Notes: generated from the sequence alone by a model not told the origin. A stretch of 64,000 nucleotides of DNA from Holdemania massiliensis (GCF_022440805.1 NZ_JAKNTK010000001.1:3968001-4032000), one strand, 5' to 3'; shown: positions 26,913 through 35,864, counted from the stretch's first letter. Program-made: numbers and translations.

Positions 26913-27718
26913 CCCCGTTTAATGACCGGAAGATAAAAACGATGAAAGCGGTGATGTTCCTTATCCTTGTCCACACAGTTCCCCAACGTGTAACCCCAAC
27001 AATCGCCATTCACTTCATAACCCTGTTGGCAAACATACTCCAAAGCCCAATGAAAATGCGCCAGATTCAGCCGGTCCTCCCCAATGGTTTCGATCAGAAA
27101 CGAATAGGCCAAACAAGAGGGATGATTCTCATAATTCTCAAACCAGGTTAACTGAAATTCCTGAAAATCGTTTAGCGTGATCCCAAAACCAAATTCGATT
27201 TGACTATTTTCATTCGTCCAGTCCTGTTTGCGGACGACCGGGGAAATAAAGGATATCGGAAGCAGATCTGTAAACTGGCGGTTTTTCTCACCGGCAATTT
27301 CACTCATGATGCGGGTTTTGGAAAACAGTGAGAACCGAACAATCGCCGGGCTGGTTGTCAGCTCAATTTCATGAAGGTTTGCTTTAACGTTTTCCAGTTC
27401 CCGCCGGCAGTCAATCATACTTTGCAGGATCGCCTGCTGCTTTTTCAGGTTCCACTCGAAATCCTCAATTTTCTGCGAGAGCGTTTCTTCCAGCGTTTCC
27501 AATGAACCTTCATAGATCAGCGTCTTGATCTGTTCCAGCGGAATATCCATGTTTTTATACCGCAGAATTCCGGTCAGAATCTCCACATCCTGCTGGGCAT
27601 ATTCGCGGTATCCACTTTCATTGCGCACTGGATGGATCAACCCCAGCCGTTCGTAATGCCGAAGCAGTTCATTGCTGACATTCATGGCGTTAGCGGTTTC
27701 TTTAATTTTACTCTTCAT
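26909..27718 (-). CDS. MerR-family regulator of the 24945 reductase
   Basis: The start is ATG 27718, after AAGGAG. The 269-residue protein has a MerR winged helix (ETANAMNVSNELLRHYERLG, then IHPVRNESGYREYAQQDVEI) and a coiled dimerisation helix. The ~150-residue C-terminal domain resembles GyrI/BltR-type small-molecule-binding folds, including a WALEYVCQQGYEVNGD segment. It is co-oriented with the reductase, and the MerR-type promoter overlaps its stop codon, so control of that reductase is very likely. The ligand is unknown. Confidence 0.92.
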   Translation of the reverse strand: MKSKIKETANAMNVSNELLRHYERLGLIHPVRNESGYREYAQQDVEILTGILRYKNMDIPLEQIKTLIYEGSLETLEETLSQKIEDFEWNLKKQQAILQSMIDCRRELENVKANLHEIELTTSPAIVRFSLFSKTRIMSEIAGEKNRQFTDLLPISFISPVVRKQDWTNENSQIEFGFGITLNDFQEFQLTWFENYENHPSCLAYSFLIETIGEDRLNLAHFHWALEYVCQQGYEVNGDCWGYTLGNCVDKDKEHHRFHRFYLPVIKRG

Positions 27719-27800
27719 TGTTTTCTCCTTCATCTCCGTGAGCTTCATCTGCACCTTTCCGCTCCTTGATTGGCTTGTATTTCAAAAACGCCGTATTGAA

Positions 27801-27846
27801 TAAAAACCGTAAGGTTTTCTTAATTGGCTTAAGATCCCTTACGGTT
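27801..27846 (-). terminator. Terminator of metG
   Basis: On the - strand, AACCGTAAGG and CCTTACGG arms are followed by TTTTTATT. Confidence 0.8.
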
Positions 27847-27865
27847 CATCAAACATCAGTTTTCG

Positions 27866-29794
27866 TCAGCGAACGATGCTGCCCACCGGTAAAGCTTCAA
27901 CGGAAAGCACTTCGATCTGATCATCGCCCATACCGGCTAAAATCATACCCTGTGATTCAACCCCGCGCAGTTTCGCCGGCGCCAGGTTGGTAATGACCAC
28001 AACCTTCTTGCCAACCATCTGTTCCGGCTTGTAGCTGCCCGCGATGCCGCTGACAATCTGCCGCGGTTTCTCCTCACCGATATCAATCTGAGAGACCAGC
28101 AGCTTATCGGCTTTCGGATGCTTTTCGCAGGCCAAGACCTGCCCGACCTTCATTTCAATCTTCGCAAAGTCGTCGATCGTGATCTGCGGCTTCGCTGGTT
28201 GGACCGGCTTGGCCGTTGCTTTCTTCGGCTGATCGGCTTCAATTTTTTCCAGCATTTCTTTTTCATCAATCCGCGCGAACAGAATCTGCGGTTTCGGCGT
28301 AACGTGAATGCCGTCTTCCAGCTGGCCGAAAGTCAGTACGGAAGCATAGCTGCGCTGTTGGGTCTGGAGCTGATCCAGAATCGCCTTTGATGTTTCAGGC
28401 AGATAGCTTTCAAGCAGAATTGCCGCAATCCGAATGCATTCCAGCAAGTTATACAGCACCGTGGCCAGGCGGTCTTTTTTCGTTTCATCCTTGCCCAGCG
28501 CCCATGGCATGGTTTCATCAATGTATTTGTTGCTTCGGCGCAAGAGTGCGAAAATTTCATCCATAGCATCCGCCACCCGCAGCTCATCCATCTTTTTCTG
28601 AACATTGGCCGGCGTCGCTTTCGCCAGAGCGATCAATTCCTCATCAATCGGGTCGCTGATCTGCGTCTTACGCACCAACCCGCCGAAGTATTTGTTGGTC
28701 ATCGACAGCGTGCGGTTGACCAGGTTGCCGAGGATATTGGCCAGATCCGAATTAATCCGTTCAATCATCAGTTCATAGGTCACTGTGCCATCCTGGGCAA
28801 ACGGCATTTCGTGAAGCATGATGTAACGTACTGCATCTACGCCGAAGTAGCGGACTAAATCATCCGCATAGATGACGTTGCCCTTGGACTTGGACATTTT
28901 GCCTTCTCCCACCAACAGCCATGGATGACCGAACACCTGCTTCGGCAGCGGCAGATCCAGCGCCATCAACATAATCGGCCAGTAGATTGTATGGAAGCGC
29001 AGAATATCCTTGCCGATCAGATGAACATCAGCCGGCCAGTAACGCTTGAACTTTTCTCCATGATTGCCGTCGCAGTCAAAGCCTAAACCCGTGATGTAGT
29101 TGGTCAGCGCGTCAATCCAGACATACACGACATGCTTCGGATCAAAATCCACAGGCACACCCCAGGTAAACGAAGTCCGGGATACACACAGATCCTGCAG
29201 TCCCGGTTTAATGAAGTTGTTGATCATCTCATTTTTACGGGATTCCGGCTGAATGAACTGTGGATTTTCCTCAATGTGCTTTAACAGCCGATCGGCATAC
29301 TTGCTCATGCGGAAGAAATAGGCTTCTTCCTTCGCTTTTTCGACCGGTGCGCCGCAATCAGGGCATTTTCCGTCCACAATCTGGCTTTCGGTAAAGAAGG
29401 ATTCGCATGGTTTGCAATACCAGCCCTCATATTCAGACTTATAGATATCTCCCTGATCATAGAGCTTCTTAAAGATCTTCTGAACCTGACGTTCATGTTC
29501 CGGATCGGTTGTCCGCATGAATTTATCATAAGATGTATTCATCAAATCCCAGATTTCTTTAATCTGACCGGCCACCTGATCAACAAACTGCTGCGGTTCT
29601 ACCCCGGCAGCTTTGGCTTTGTCCTCGATCTTCTGTCCGTGTTCATCCGTTCCGGTCTGAAAGAATACGTCATATCCCAGCATTCTCTTATAGCGGGCAA
29701 TGCTGTCAGCCAGCACGATTTCATAGGTATTGCCGATGTGCGGCTTGCCTGAGGTGTAGGCGATGGCCGTTGTAATGTAATATTTTTCGCTCAC
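27866..29794 (-). CDS. metG: Methionyl-tRNA synthetase
   Basis: The start is GTG 29794 (VSEKYYITT) behind AAAGGAGG; longer readings run into the T-box leader. The 642-residue class I synthetase has HIGH as HIGN in GKPHIGNTYE and KMSKS in EGKMSKSKGN. The zinc-knuckle region reads CKPCESFF...CPDCGAP. A C-terminal EMAP/OB tRNA-binding domain (~535-642) begins at IDDFAKIEMKVGQVLACEKH. It charges tRNA-Met. The gene is controlled by a Met-specific T-box riboswitch. Confidence 0.98.
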   Translation of the reverse strand: MSEKYYITTAIAYTSGKPHIGNTYEIVLADSIARYKRMLGYDVFFQTGTDEHGQKIEDKAKAAGVEPQQFVDQVAGQIKEIWDLMNTSYDKFMRTTDPEHERQVQKIFKKLYDQGDIYKSEYEGWYCKPCESFFTESQIVDGKCPDCGAPVEKAKEEAYFFRMSKYADRLLKHIEENPQFIQPESRKNEMINNFIKPGLQDLCVSRTSFTWGVPVDFDPKHVVYVWIDALTNYITGLGFDCDGNHGEKFKRYWPADVHLIGKDILRFHTIYWPIMLMALDLPLPKQVFGHPWLLVGEGKMSKSKGNVIYADDLVRYFGVDAVRYIMLHEMPFAQDGTVTYELMIERINSDLANILGNLVNRTLSMTNKYFGGLVRKTQISDPIDEELIALAKATPANVQKKMDELRVADAMDEIFALLRRSNKYIDETMPWALGKDETKKDRLATVLYNLLECIRIAAILLESYLPETSKAILDQLQTQQRSYASVLTFGQLEDGIHVTPKPQILFARIDEKEMLEKIEADQPKKATAKPVQPAKPQITIDDFAKIEMKVGQVLACEKHPKADKLLVSQIDIGEEKPRQIVSGIAGSYKPEQMVGKKVVVITNLAPAKLRGVESQGMILAGMGDDQIEVLSVEALPVGSIVR

Positions 29795-29814
29795 AAAAAT
29801 TCCTCCTTTTTTAT

Positions 29815-30039
29815 AATAAAAAAACGTCCCTGAAAGGACGCTGATTTCGCGCGGTACCACCTTACTTCATATCATTTCGATATGCGCTTGCTTCTTAACG
29901 CGAAGTCACGTCTTATCCTACGCTGTTCGGATAATCAGTTCCAAGACCATGTTCACTTTGATTTTCAGTCCTGCTTTCACCTGACCAGGCTCTCTAAATC
30001 TAAAATTTCAAAGCTACTCTTCTTTTCTCTACCTTTACG
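29815..30039 (-). ncRNA. T-box riboswitch (Met specifier) upstream of metG
   Basis: On the - strand the T-box sequence AAGGTGGTACCGCG is at 29863-29850. A terminator (AGCGTCC/GGGACGT then a T-run) is at 29842-29815. Stem I shows the AGUA turn (30018-30015), the AGAGAG bulge and GGTGAAAG distal loop. The helix GCUUUGA/UCAAAGU ends in GAAC followed by AUG at 29950-29948 as specifier codon. Uncharged tRNA-Met would stabilise the antiterminator and switch metG on. Confidence 0.95.
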
Positions 30040-30045
30040 TCCTTA

Positions 30046-30074
30046 ATTATAGTAGCAGAAATCGCCGATGTAAA
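30046..30074 (-). promoter_or_regulatory. metG leader promoter
   Basis: On the - strand TTTACA (30074-30069) and TATAAT (30051-30046) with a 17-bp spacer, at the start of the T-box leader. Confidence 0.85.
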
Positions 30075-30140
30075 GCCTTATTCTTTGCCATTCCTGCTTT
30101 TTTCTTACGTTTGTTTCACTACCTCTTCACTGATAAAGCA

Positions 30141-30149
30141 TGCTATAAT
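30141..30149 (+). promoter_or_regulatory. Extended -10 promoter of the prepilin-like gene
   Basis: TGC-TATAAT is an extended -10 box 28 bp before the ATG at 30177. No good -35 box is seen. Confidence 0.55.
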
Positions 30150-30176
30150 GGTTATTACAGAGGCGAGGTTATAATT

Positions 30177-30983
30177 ATGAAAAAACAGAAGAAGCGTGGA
30201 TTCACGTTAATTGAGTTAATTGTCGTCATTGCGATCCTGGTCGCTTTGTTATTAATATTGGTTCCAAGGTTAACCGGGTTCACTTCCACTGCAGCTGAGG
30301 TTCAGTGTCAGCAGACCCGCCAGAAGGTGATGGAGATGTATAAAGCCTATGAAATAAAAGGTGAACCTGTTTCCGCTAAGGATTTGTTAGCTAATAAAGA
30401 TGATGAATATTTTATTTCTAAACCGCAGTGTTCTTCCGGTGGGGAATTGAGTGCTGTTGAAATCAAAGGCTTGGTAACTTTAATCCGTTGCTCCAAACAT
30501 GGAAGCACGAACTCAGGAAATTTAGATACAACTCCTAAGGGGATTCAGAGCGCAATGTTAGAATTCATGAATTTTTTACTAGACGAAAAAACAACCAATC
30601 CTAACATTATAAAAGATCTTACCGGGTTTCCTACTTTAAATAATGACAGACTCCGAAATTTTATGAAAAATGAAATTTATGGCGGATCTTGGCCATCGTT
30701 AAGTGATGACATTGTCAAAGCTGCGAATCTGCCTGATGGAGATTACAAGATACAAATCTGCTTCAATCATTATGGCTACGGCGACATCTCTCCTGAAAAT
30801 GCAATTATCTTTGCATCAACTAGTGAAGCGAATGGAAATTGGAACTATAATCTTATTTATGATCAAGATGAGAATTGTTGGTATACTGGCACCAAATCCT
30901 TCCCTATCAATAATCAAAGTTGGGCAGAAGTTAAAGAAAAAATGGAAAAAAATGGTTGGAAGCCTGTTGAATATACCGAATAA
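30177..30983 (+). CDS. Type IV prepilin-like protein
   Basis: The ATG at 30177 gives 268 residues. The N-terminus KKQKKRGFTLIELIVVIAIL is a class III prepilin signal: a basic leader, cleavage between Gly and Phe, Glu at position +5, then a hydrophobic helix. The remaining ~220 residues form a soluble domain with few Cys and no known motif. No prepilin peptidase, ATPase or platform gene is nearby, so it is an orphan that would depend on a pilus or competence-like machine elsewhere. It may be a minor pseudopilin or a substrate of that machine. Confidence 0.85.
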   Translation: MKKQKKRGFTLIELIVVIAILVALLLILVPRLTGFTSTAAEVQCQQTRQKVMEMYKAYEIKGEPVSAKDLLANKDDEYFISKPQCSSGGELSAVEIKGLVTLIRCSKHGSTNSGNLDTTPKGIQSAMLEFMNFLLDEKTTNPNIIKDLTGFPTLNNDRLRNFMKNEIYGGSWPSLSDDIVKAANLPDGDYKIQICFNHYGYGDISPENAIIFASTSEANGNWNYNLIYDQDENCWYTGTKSFPINNQSWAEVKEKMEKNGWKPVEYTE

Positions 30984-31013
30984 AATTCTTACAACTCCAT
31001 GACATTCTTCCCG

Positions 31014-31042
31014 TTCATCAATTTTTATCCTGATGAATTTCT
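31014..31042 (+). terminator. Weak terminator after the prepilin gene
   Basis: TTCATCA and TGATGAA arms with a T-rich but interrupted tail. Confidence 0.35.
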
Positions 31043-31084
31043 CTAATCTTCTGTAAGCCCCTGATGGGTGCAGGAGGAAATTAG

Positions 31085-31447
31085 ATGAAAAAATTATGGA
31101 TGATCGCTTTAACAACAATACTGTTATTCAGTGCTGCCGGTTGCGGAAAGGAAAAGAAACCAAGCCCGACTCCGGAAGCTACCCCCAGTCCGGAAATTTC
31201 AGAACCGATAAAAAGTCCGGATACTTCTGGATCGGAAGAGAAAACAATTACTGGCAAGATCAGCGAGATTAAAAATGTCATGTTTGTATTGGATGACGGT
31301 CAAGATGCTTATGTCTTTCCATTAGAAGAAGGAACAACGTTGGAAGGAATTCAGGATGGGGATCAGGTTCAGGTTACCTATACCGGAGAACTGAGTCTTA
31401 CTGGCGACAGCGAATTAAATACCGTGAAGGTTGAGAAAATAAAATAA
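31085..31447 (+). CDS. Small lipoprotein of unknown function
   Basis: A 120-residue protein behind AGGAGG with signal peptide and lipobox SAAGC (Cys20). A Pro/Ser/Thr/Glu-rich spacer (~25-50) follows, then a compact ~65-residue beta-rich domain (TITGKISEIKNVMFVLDDGQ). This may be an OB-like or DUF3221-like fold, by feel only. It is presumably anchored on the outer membrane face. Own terminator. Confidence 0.75.
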   Translation: MKKLWMIALTTILLFSAAGCGKEKKPSPTPEATPSPEISEPIKSPDTSGSEEKTITGKISEIKNVMFVLDDGQDAYVFPLEEGTTLEGIQDGDQVQVTYTGELSLTGDSELNTVKVEKIK

Positions 31448-31458
31448 ACTCTGTTTGC

Positions 31459-31482
31459 GAAGGTCAGCTTGCTGACCTTTTT
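31459..31482 (+). terminator. Terminator of the 31085 lipoprotein gene
   Basis: AAGGTCAGC and GCTGACCTT arms with a two-base loop and a T-run. Confidence 0.85.
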
Positions 31483-31552
31483 ATGTGTTGTCTTTTAATA
31501 AACCGAAGTCTTCGCTTCTACGCTCTCAAATATTCTTTGTATTACAAAACAC

Positions 31553-31581
31553 TTGCAATCCCCCAGCATCAGTGGTAGAAT
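31553..31581 (+). promoter_or_regulatory. Promoter of the 31619 hydrolase gene
   Basis: TTGCAA (31553-31558) and TAGAAT (31576-31581), 17-bp spacer. Confidence 0.6.
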
Positions 31582-31618
31582 GCTTAATGTTTTGTATATC
31601 AAATTATTTGGAGGAACT

Positions 31619-32689
31619 ATGAAAAAAACAATCAAACGCCTGTTGTTAGGCCTACTGGCTGTTCTGATCATCGTGATCGCAGCTTTTGGACTGATGTTCG
31701 GCAAGGAAATTCAGACCATCGCTTCGATTAAAAAAGTGGATGATTACGGGATGTATTCAATCGAATACAAAGCTGATTACGGTTTGGACAAACTGGTGGA
31801 ATCCGGCGGAGCATCCAGCGATTCTGAATTGGTTAACTTCGTGGTCGGAAATCTCTTAAAAGGACTTCCTTTGAAGTTCAATATTCCGGATTTTGGCTGC
31901 AGTACGTTTCAGGCAAAAACAGAAGACGGGGACTGGCTGTTCGGTCGGAATTATGACTTGAATTATGTTCCGAGCATGATCGTCAAAACGAATCCGAAAA
32001 ACGGCTATGCTTCACTGTCAGTCGCGAATATTTCAGTTTTAGGTTACGATGCGGATAAGCTGCCGGATAATTTTGCATCAGGAATCATGAGTCTGGCTGC
32101 TCCGTATGTCATGATGGACGGCATGAATGAAATGGGCTTTTCAATCGGCGTCTTATTGATCAAAGATGAACCCACCCAGCAGAACACTGACAAGCTGGAT
32201 CTGACTACGACCTCGGCGATGCGCTGGCTTTTAGACAAAGCTGCCAATGTCGAAGAAGCGATTGCGATGCTTGAAAATATGGATATGCATGCCTCTGCCA
32301 ATGCTTCTTATCATTTCCAGATGGCTGATGCTCAGGGAAACAGCGCCGTTATTGAATACATTGACAATGAATTGCGTGTCATCCGCAAAGAACCAGATGG
32401 ATTACAATATCTGACCAATTTTTTGATCAGTGAAGATGTCTATGGTTTCGGCAAGGGTCAGGATCGCTATGAAATTCTTGAAAACACGCTGACTCAGAAT
32501 CATGGCATCTTATCCGAAATGGAGTCCATGGACCTGCTCCAAGCTGTCAGTCAGGATAAGATCAGTGAGGATACTGGAAAACAAACCGCTACGCAGTGGT
32601 CGGTTGTGTATAACAATACAAAAAAGACCGCAAAGATCGTTGCAGGAAGAAATTATGATACGGTGATTGAGGTTTCTCTCAGCCGTTAA
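31619..32689 (+). CDS. Membrane-anchored choloylglycine hydrolase / penicillin V acylase family enzyme
   Basis: The start is ATG 31619 behind GGAGG; 356 residues. A single N-terminal membrane helix (7-27) is followed by an Ntn-hydrolase domain. The nucleophile is Cys94 (PDFGCSTF). Spacing to Arg110 and Asp113 (FGRNYD) is the same as Cys2-Arg18-Asp21 in bile salt hydrolases. Asn170 (MDGMNEMGF), Asn267 (LQYLTNF) and Arg283 match the remaining catalytic residues. The enzyme needs an internal Cys exposed by removal of ~93 residues, whereas bile salt hydrolases start at Met-Cys. It cleaves a linear amide: bile salt, penicillin V, N-acyl amino acid or acyl-homoserine-type amides are possible. It should face outside the cell. 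Confidence 0.9.
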   Translation: MKKTIKRLLLGLLAVLIIVIAAFGLMFGKEIQTIASIKKVDDYGMYSIEYKADYGLDKLVESGGASSDSELVNFVVGNLLKGLPLKFNIPDFGCSTFQAKTEDGDWLFGRNYDLNYVPSMIVKTNPKNGYASLSVANISVLGYDADKLPDNFASGIMSLAAPYVMMDGMNEMGFSIGVLLIKDEPTQQNTDKLDLTTTSAMRWLLDKAANVEEAIAMLENMDMHASANASYHFQMADAQGNSAVIEYIDNELRVIRKEPDGLQYLTNFLISEDVYGFGKGQDRYEILENTLTQNHGILSEMESMDLLQAVSQDKISEDTGKQTATQWSVVYNNTKKTAKIVAGRNYDTVIEVSLSR

Positions 32690-32697
32690 ATTCAATG

Positions 32698-32737
32698 AAC
32701 TCTTTGTCTGTTTGCCAGACAAGGAGTTTTTTGTTTT
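32698..32737 (+). terminator. Terminator of the 31619 gene
   Basis: AACTC-TTGTCTG and CAGACAA-GAGTT arms with a TTTTTTG tail. Confidence 0.85.
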
Positions 32738-32786
32738 ACCCGTTGAAAACTTTTTCTTGAAAAATGAAAATTTATTCAAAAACTTG

Positions 32787-32815
32787 TTGACATTCTTTCA
32801 TTCTTCGCATACACT
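32787..32815 (+). promoter_or_regulatory. Promoter of the T-box-regulated peptide-binding gene
   Basis: Consensus TTGACA (32787-32792) and TACACT (32810-32815), 17-bp spacer. Confidence 0.8.
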
Positions 32816-32821
32816 AAGAAC

Positions 32822-33057
32822 AACAAAACATCGAGGAACAGAAAAAGTAGTCAGAACAAAACCCCAGCGAGCTGATACAGAGTGGAAGGTCAGCGGTACT
32901 GATTCTGATGAAAACGCATCTGGGAGATGGCTTTCTGAAACCAGTAGGAAAGTCCGATTATCCGCGTTAAGGATCTGAGGAGGCCGGACAGACCGGCAAT
33001 TAGAGTGGCACCGCGAATCCATCGTCTCTAGCTTAGGCTGGGGACGATTTTTATTTT
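32822..33057 (+). ncRNA. T-box riboswitch upstream of a peptide-binding lipoprotein, probable Thr (ACG) specifier
   Basis: T-box sequence AGAGTGGCACCGCG lies at 33002-33015. A terminator (ATCGTC/GACGAT plus T-run) is at 33021-33057. In Stem I, AGTA (32846-32849) is followed by GTCAGAA, which pairs with TTCTGAT (32903-32909). Then GAAA and ACG at 32914-32916 occupy the register that holds GAAC-AUG in the metG leader of this window. Read this way the specifier is threonine. The AG bulge (AGCGAG) and distal loop GAGTGGAAG are also recognisable. The T-box call is firm; the amino acid is tentative. Confidence 0.88.
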
Positions 33058-33208
33058 CCCTAATGGGTTCTGGAAAGGAGTGAGAGGATGATCCAGATAG
33101 TACAGTTTCAAGTTGACAACCGAAATCGCCCGACCCATCATCCCGAGAAGCGTTACCGACGATGCTTGCTTAATCCAGATGCTTCAAACTCAAGAAAGGA
33201 AAATGAAC

Positions 33209-34837
33209 ATGAAAAAAATCAATTTACTTCTCTGCGCAGGCTTATTAATGCTAAGCACTGCCTGCTCTTCTAACCCTTCCTCATCTACGCCAACTCCGCA
33301 AACAGCACAGAACGCCATTACCGTTGCCGTCGGCAGCCAGATCACCACGCTGGATCCCGGCTACAATACAGAAACTGTCAACAATTACATTTTAGCTCAT
33401 ACCGTTTCCAGCCTGATGACTAAAGATGAAAATGGCACCGTCATTCCGGAGCTGGCTGAGGAATACACCGTCAGTGAAGATGGACTGACCTACACCTTAA
33501 CATTAAAGGAAGGTCTGACCTGGAGCGATGGTCAGGCCCTGACCTCCCAGGATTTCAAATACGCGATTTTACGAAATCTGACTTATGGAGCCGATAATTC
33601 CTGGGCGATCTACAATCTGACAACCTATCTCAAAGGCGCGGAAGAGATTGCTTCCAACACCGATCTGGATGCCTCCGCGATTGAAATTGAAGGTGTTGAA
33701 ACACCGGATGATTCCACGCTGGTACTGAATTTAAAACAACCGTGTGCTTTCTTTATCAATCTGTTGACCGGCAATGTCTGGGCACCGCTCAGAGCTGACT
33801 TTGCGGATGCGCATGATTCAACTTGGGCATTAAAGCCTGGTTATCCAAGCATTGGAGCCTATCAGCTGGCCGAATGCAATGAAAATGAAAAAGCGGTGAT
33901 CGTCAAAAATGACAGCTATTACAAAGCTGACGAAATCACGCTGGATCAAATCACCTTCCTCGTCATGCCTGACAGTGATGCTCAATCGTTAGCTTATAAA
34001 AACGGTGAAATTGATGTGGCACTGAATGTTCCTGTTGATGTCGGCGTCAATTATCCAAATCAGAATGAAGTCTGGAATATCCCTTCACCTACTTCTTATT
34101 TCATCGCTCTCAATTCCGGAGCGACTGCCCCGGAAGCACTGAAAGAAGCAAAAGTGCGCAAAGCGCTGGCGATCTCGATCGACAAACAGGCTCTGGCTTC
34201 AACCTTGGGACCGGAACAATACTACCAGGCACTGGGCGGCTATGTTCCTGCCGGTCTGAATGGGATTGATCAGGATTTCCGGAAGGAAGCCGATGCGAAA
34301 GGAACAATGCAGGCCTATGATCCAGAACAAGCGAAAGCCTTGTTAAAGGAAGCCGGCTATGATGAAACTCATCCGCTGAAAATCAAATATAAGTATTCTT
34401 CTTCCTTTATCCATTCCGATGTTGCTCAGATTCTCGAAGCGATGTGGAAAAATATCGGGATCGACTGTGAATTGGAAGTCGTTGAATCCGGTGTCTTCTA
34501 TAATCAGATTGACAATGGTGATTTTGAACTTTCCCGTTATGGCTACACGGCCAGTGATGATCCTTCTCAGTTTCTGACCTTGTGGACAACCGGTCAGCAA
34601 GTGGTAGCCGCCGTGGATGATCCGGCTTATGACAAAATGGTAGCCGAGGCCGCGGCACTGATTGATCACACCGAATATATGGAAGCTCTGCACGCGGTGG
34701 AAGAATATCTTGTGGAAGAACAGGCTTACGTCATTCCGCTGTTCAGCTACAACACGCCGATTCTTAAAAGTGAAAAGATCCAGAATGCGACAAAGAAGGG
34801 AACAACGCCATTCTACGGTTATGTCACTTTGCAATAA
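33209..34837 (+). CDS. Oligopeptide ABC transporter substrate-binding lipoprotein (orphan)
   Basis: The ATG at 33209 is 8 nt after AAAGGA; 33203 is an alternative. The 542-residue protein has lipobox LSTAC, then the SBP family 5 fold: ITTLDPGYNTETVNNYILAH, LAEEYTVSEDGLTYTLTLKE, WSDGQALTSQDFKYAILRNL and later KVRKALAISIDKQAL. OppA/DppA-type proteins deliver peptides to an ABC permease. No permease or ATPase genes follow; a terminator does. It must share a transporter encoded elsewhere. A T-box in the leader ties its level to amino acid starvation, presumably threonine. Confidence 0.95.
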   Translation: MKKINLLLCAGLLMLSTACSSNPSSSTPTPQTAQNAITVAVGSQITTLDPGYNTETVNNYILAHTVSSLMTKDENGTVIPELAEEYTVSEDGLTYTLTLKEGLTWSDGQALTSQDFKYAILRNLTYGADNSWAIYNLTTYLKGAEEIASNTDLDASAIEIEGVETPDDSTLVLNLKQPCAFFINLLTGNVWAPLRADFADAHDSTWALKPGYPSIGAYQLAECNENEKAVIVKNDSYYKADEITLDQITFLVMPDSDAQSLAYKNGEIDVALNVPVDVGVNYPNQNEVWNIPSPTSYFIALNSGATAPEALKEAKVRKALAISIDKQALASTLGPEQYYQALGGYVPAGLNGIDQDFRKEADAKGTMQAYDPEQAKALLKEAGYDETHPLKIKYKYSSSFIHSDVAQILEAMWKNIGIDCELEVVESGVFYNQIDNGDFELSRYGYTASDDPSQFLTLWTTGQQVVAAVDDPAYDKMVAEAAALIDHTEYMEALHAVEEYLVEEQAYVIPLFSYNTPILKSEKIQNATKKGTTPFYGYVTLQ

Positions 34838-34856
34838 TCTCTCCGTATAAGAGAAA

Positions 34857-34903
34857 AGGATGGATTTCCATAAAACAGTGGAAATCCATCCTTTTCCTTT
34901 ACT
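34857..34903. terminator. Strong convergent terminator
   Basis: AAAGGATGGATTTCCA and its complement form a 16-bp stem with U-tracts on both strands, between the genes ending at 34837 and 34899. Confidence 0.92.
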
Positions 34904-35864
34904 CGCTTAAAAGTACCGCTTCCAAATCCTGAAGCATCACATCCAGCGCGGTAATCCCGCCTTCTGCCAGATACCAGACCGTCGGCGTCAAATAGACAAT
35001 ATGTCCCTGCTGCGCCGCTAACGTCTTGGCGGTCAGCTCGTTGTTCATCACTTCCTCAGCCAGCTTTGCCCCTTCAGTGTTAATCGCAGAATCCCGATCC
35101 AACACGAAAATGTATTCCGGGTTCAGCTTGACCAGCAGTTCCATGGAAGACTCATTGCCGTGCGTTGAATCCACATCGTCCGCCAAATTGGTGAAACCAA
35201 TTTCATTGCCGATCAGCGAACAGCGGCTTCCATTGCCCAGAGTATTGAAGTTGCTGCTAGTGACCATGCCGATCACCGCGGTTTTGCCTTGGGCTGCCTG
35301 GCGCAGAGCTTCGACTCGGCTGTCAAAATGCTGCAGCTGTTCAGCCGCTTTTTCTTCCATCTTAAATAAGGAAGCGACCTTCATGGCATTCTGTTTTACA
35401 CTTTCCACGACGCCCAGCTGAGCATCCGTGCTCAAATACACGACCGGAGCAATCTTAGACAACGCTTCATATTGGTCGCTTAGCCGGCCGCTGATAAAAA
35501 TCACATCCGGCTCGCTGGCCATCAGCGCTTCCATATTGACTTCCTTTAAGGTTCCCAGATTGGCAATGGCTTCATTTTCATTATAAGCTTTTAAATAATC
35601 CACCGTAGATGACTTCGGCATCCCGACAACGCGATCGCCCAAGCCCCAGTTATCCAGCATATCCAAAACCGCCATATCCAACACGGCAATCCGCTGCGGA
35701 TCGACCGGCACTTCCACGGAGATCATTTCCTGACTTCCGTTCAGGGTTGTCACTGTCATCGTTTCATTCGGCTTCTGTTCCGACTGACCGGCCTTTTCTG
35801 GTTTTGATGCACAGCCGGTAAGTGTCAGCAGTGCTGCCAACAGGAATATTGTTATTTTTTTCAT
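34899..35864 (-). CDS. Siderophore ABC transporter substrate-binding lipoprotein
   Basis: The start is ATG 35864 behind AAGGAG; longer readings have no ribosome site. The 321-residue protein has lipobox LTGC and a class III periplasmic-binding fold: VPVDPQRIAVLDMAVLDMLD, PDVIFISGRLSDQYEALSKI, and NPEYIFVLDRDSAI. The VLDMAVLDMLDNWGL phrase is typical of the petrobactin/catecholate binders YclQ and CeuE. It is the last gene of a four-gene import operon, 123 bp after the ATPase gene. Confidence 0.92.
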   Translation of the reverse strand: MKKITIFLLAALLTLTGCASKPEKAGQSEQKPNETMTVTTLNGSQEMISVEVPVDPQRIAVLDMAVLDMLDNWGLGDRVVGMPKSSTVDYLKAYNENEAIANLGTLKEVNMEALMASEPDVIFISGRLSDQYEALSKIAPVVYLSTDAQLGVVESVKQNAMKVASLFKMEEKAAEQLQHFDSRVEALRQAAQGKTAVIGMVTSSNFNTLGNGSRCSLIGNEIGFTNLADDVDSTHGNESSMELLVKLNPEYIFVLDRDSAINTEGAKLAEEVMNNELTAKTLAAQQGHIVYLTPTVWYLAEGGITALDVMLQDLEAVLLSE

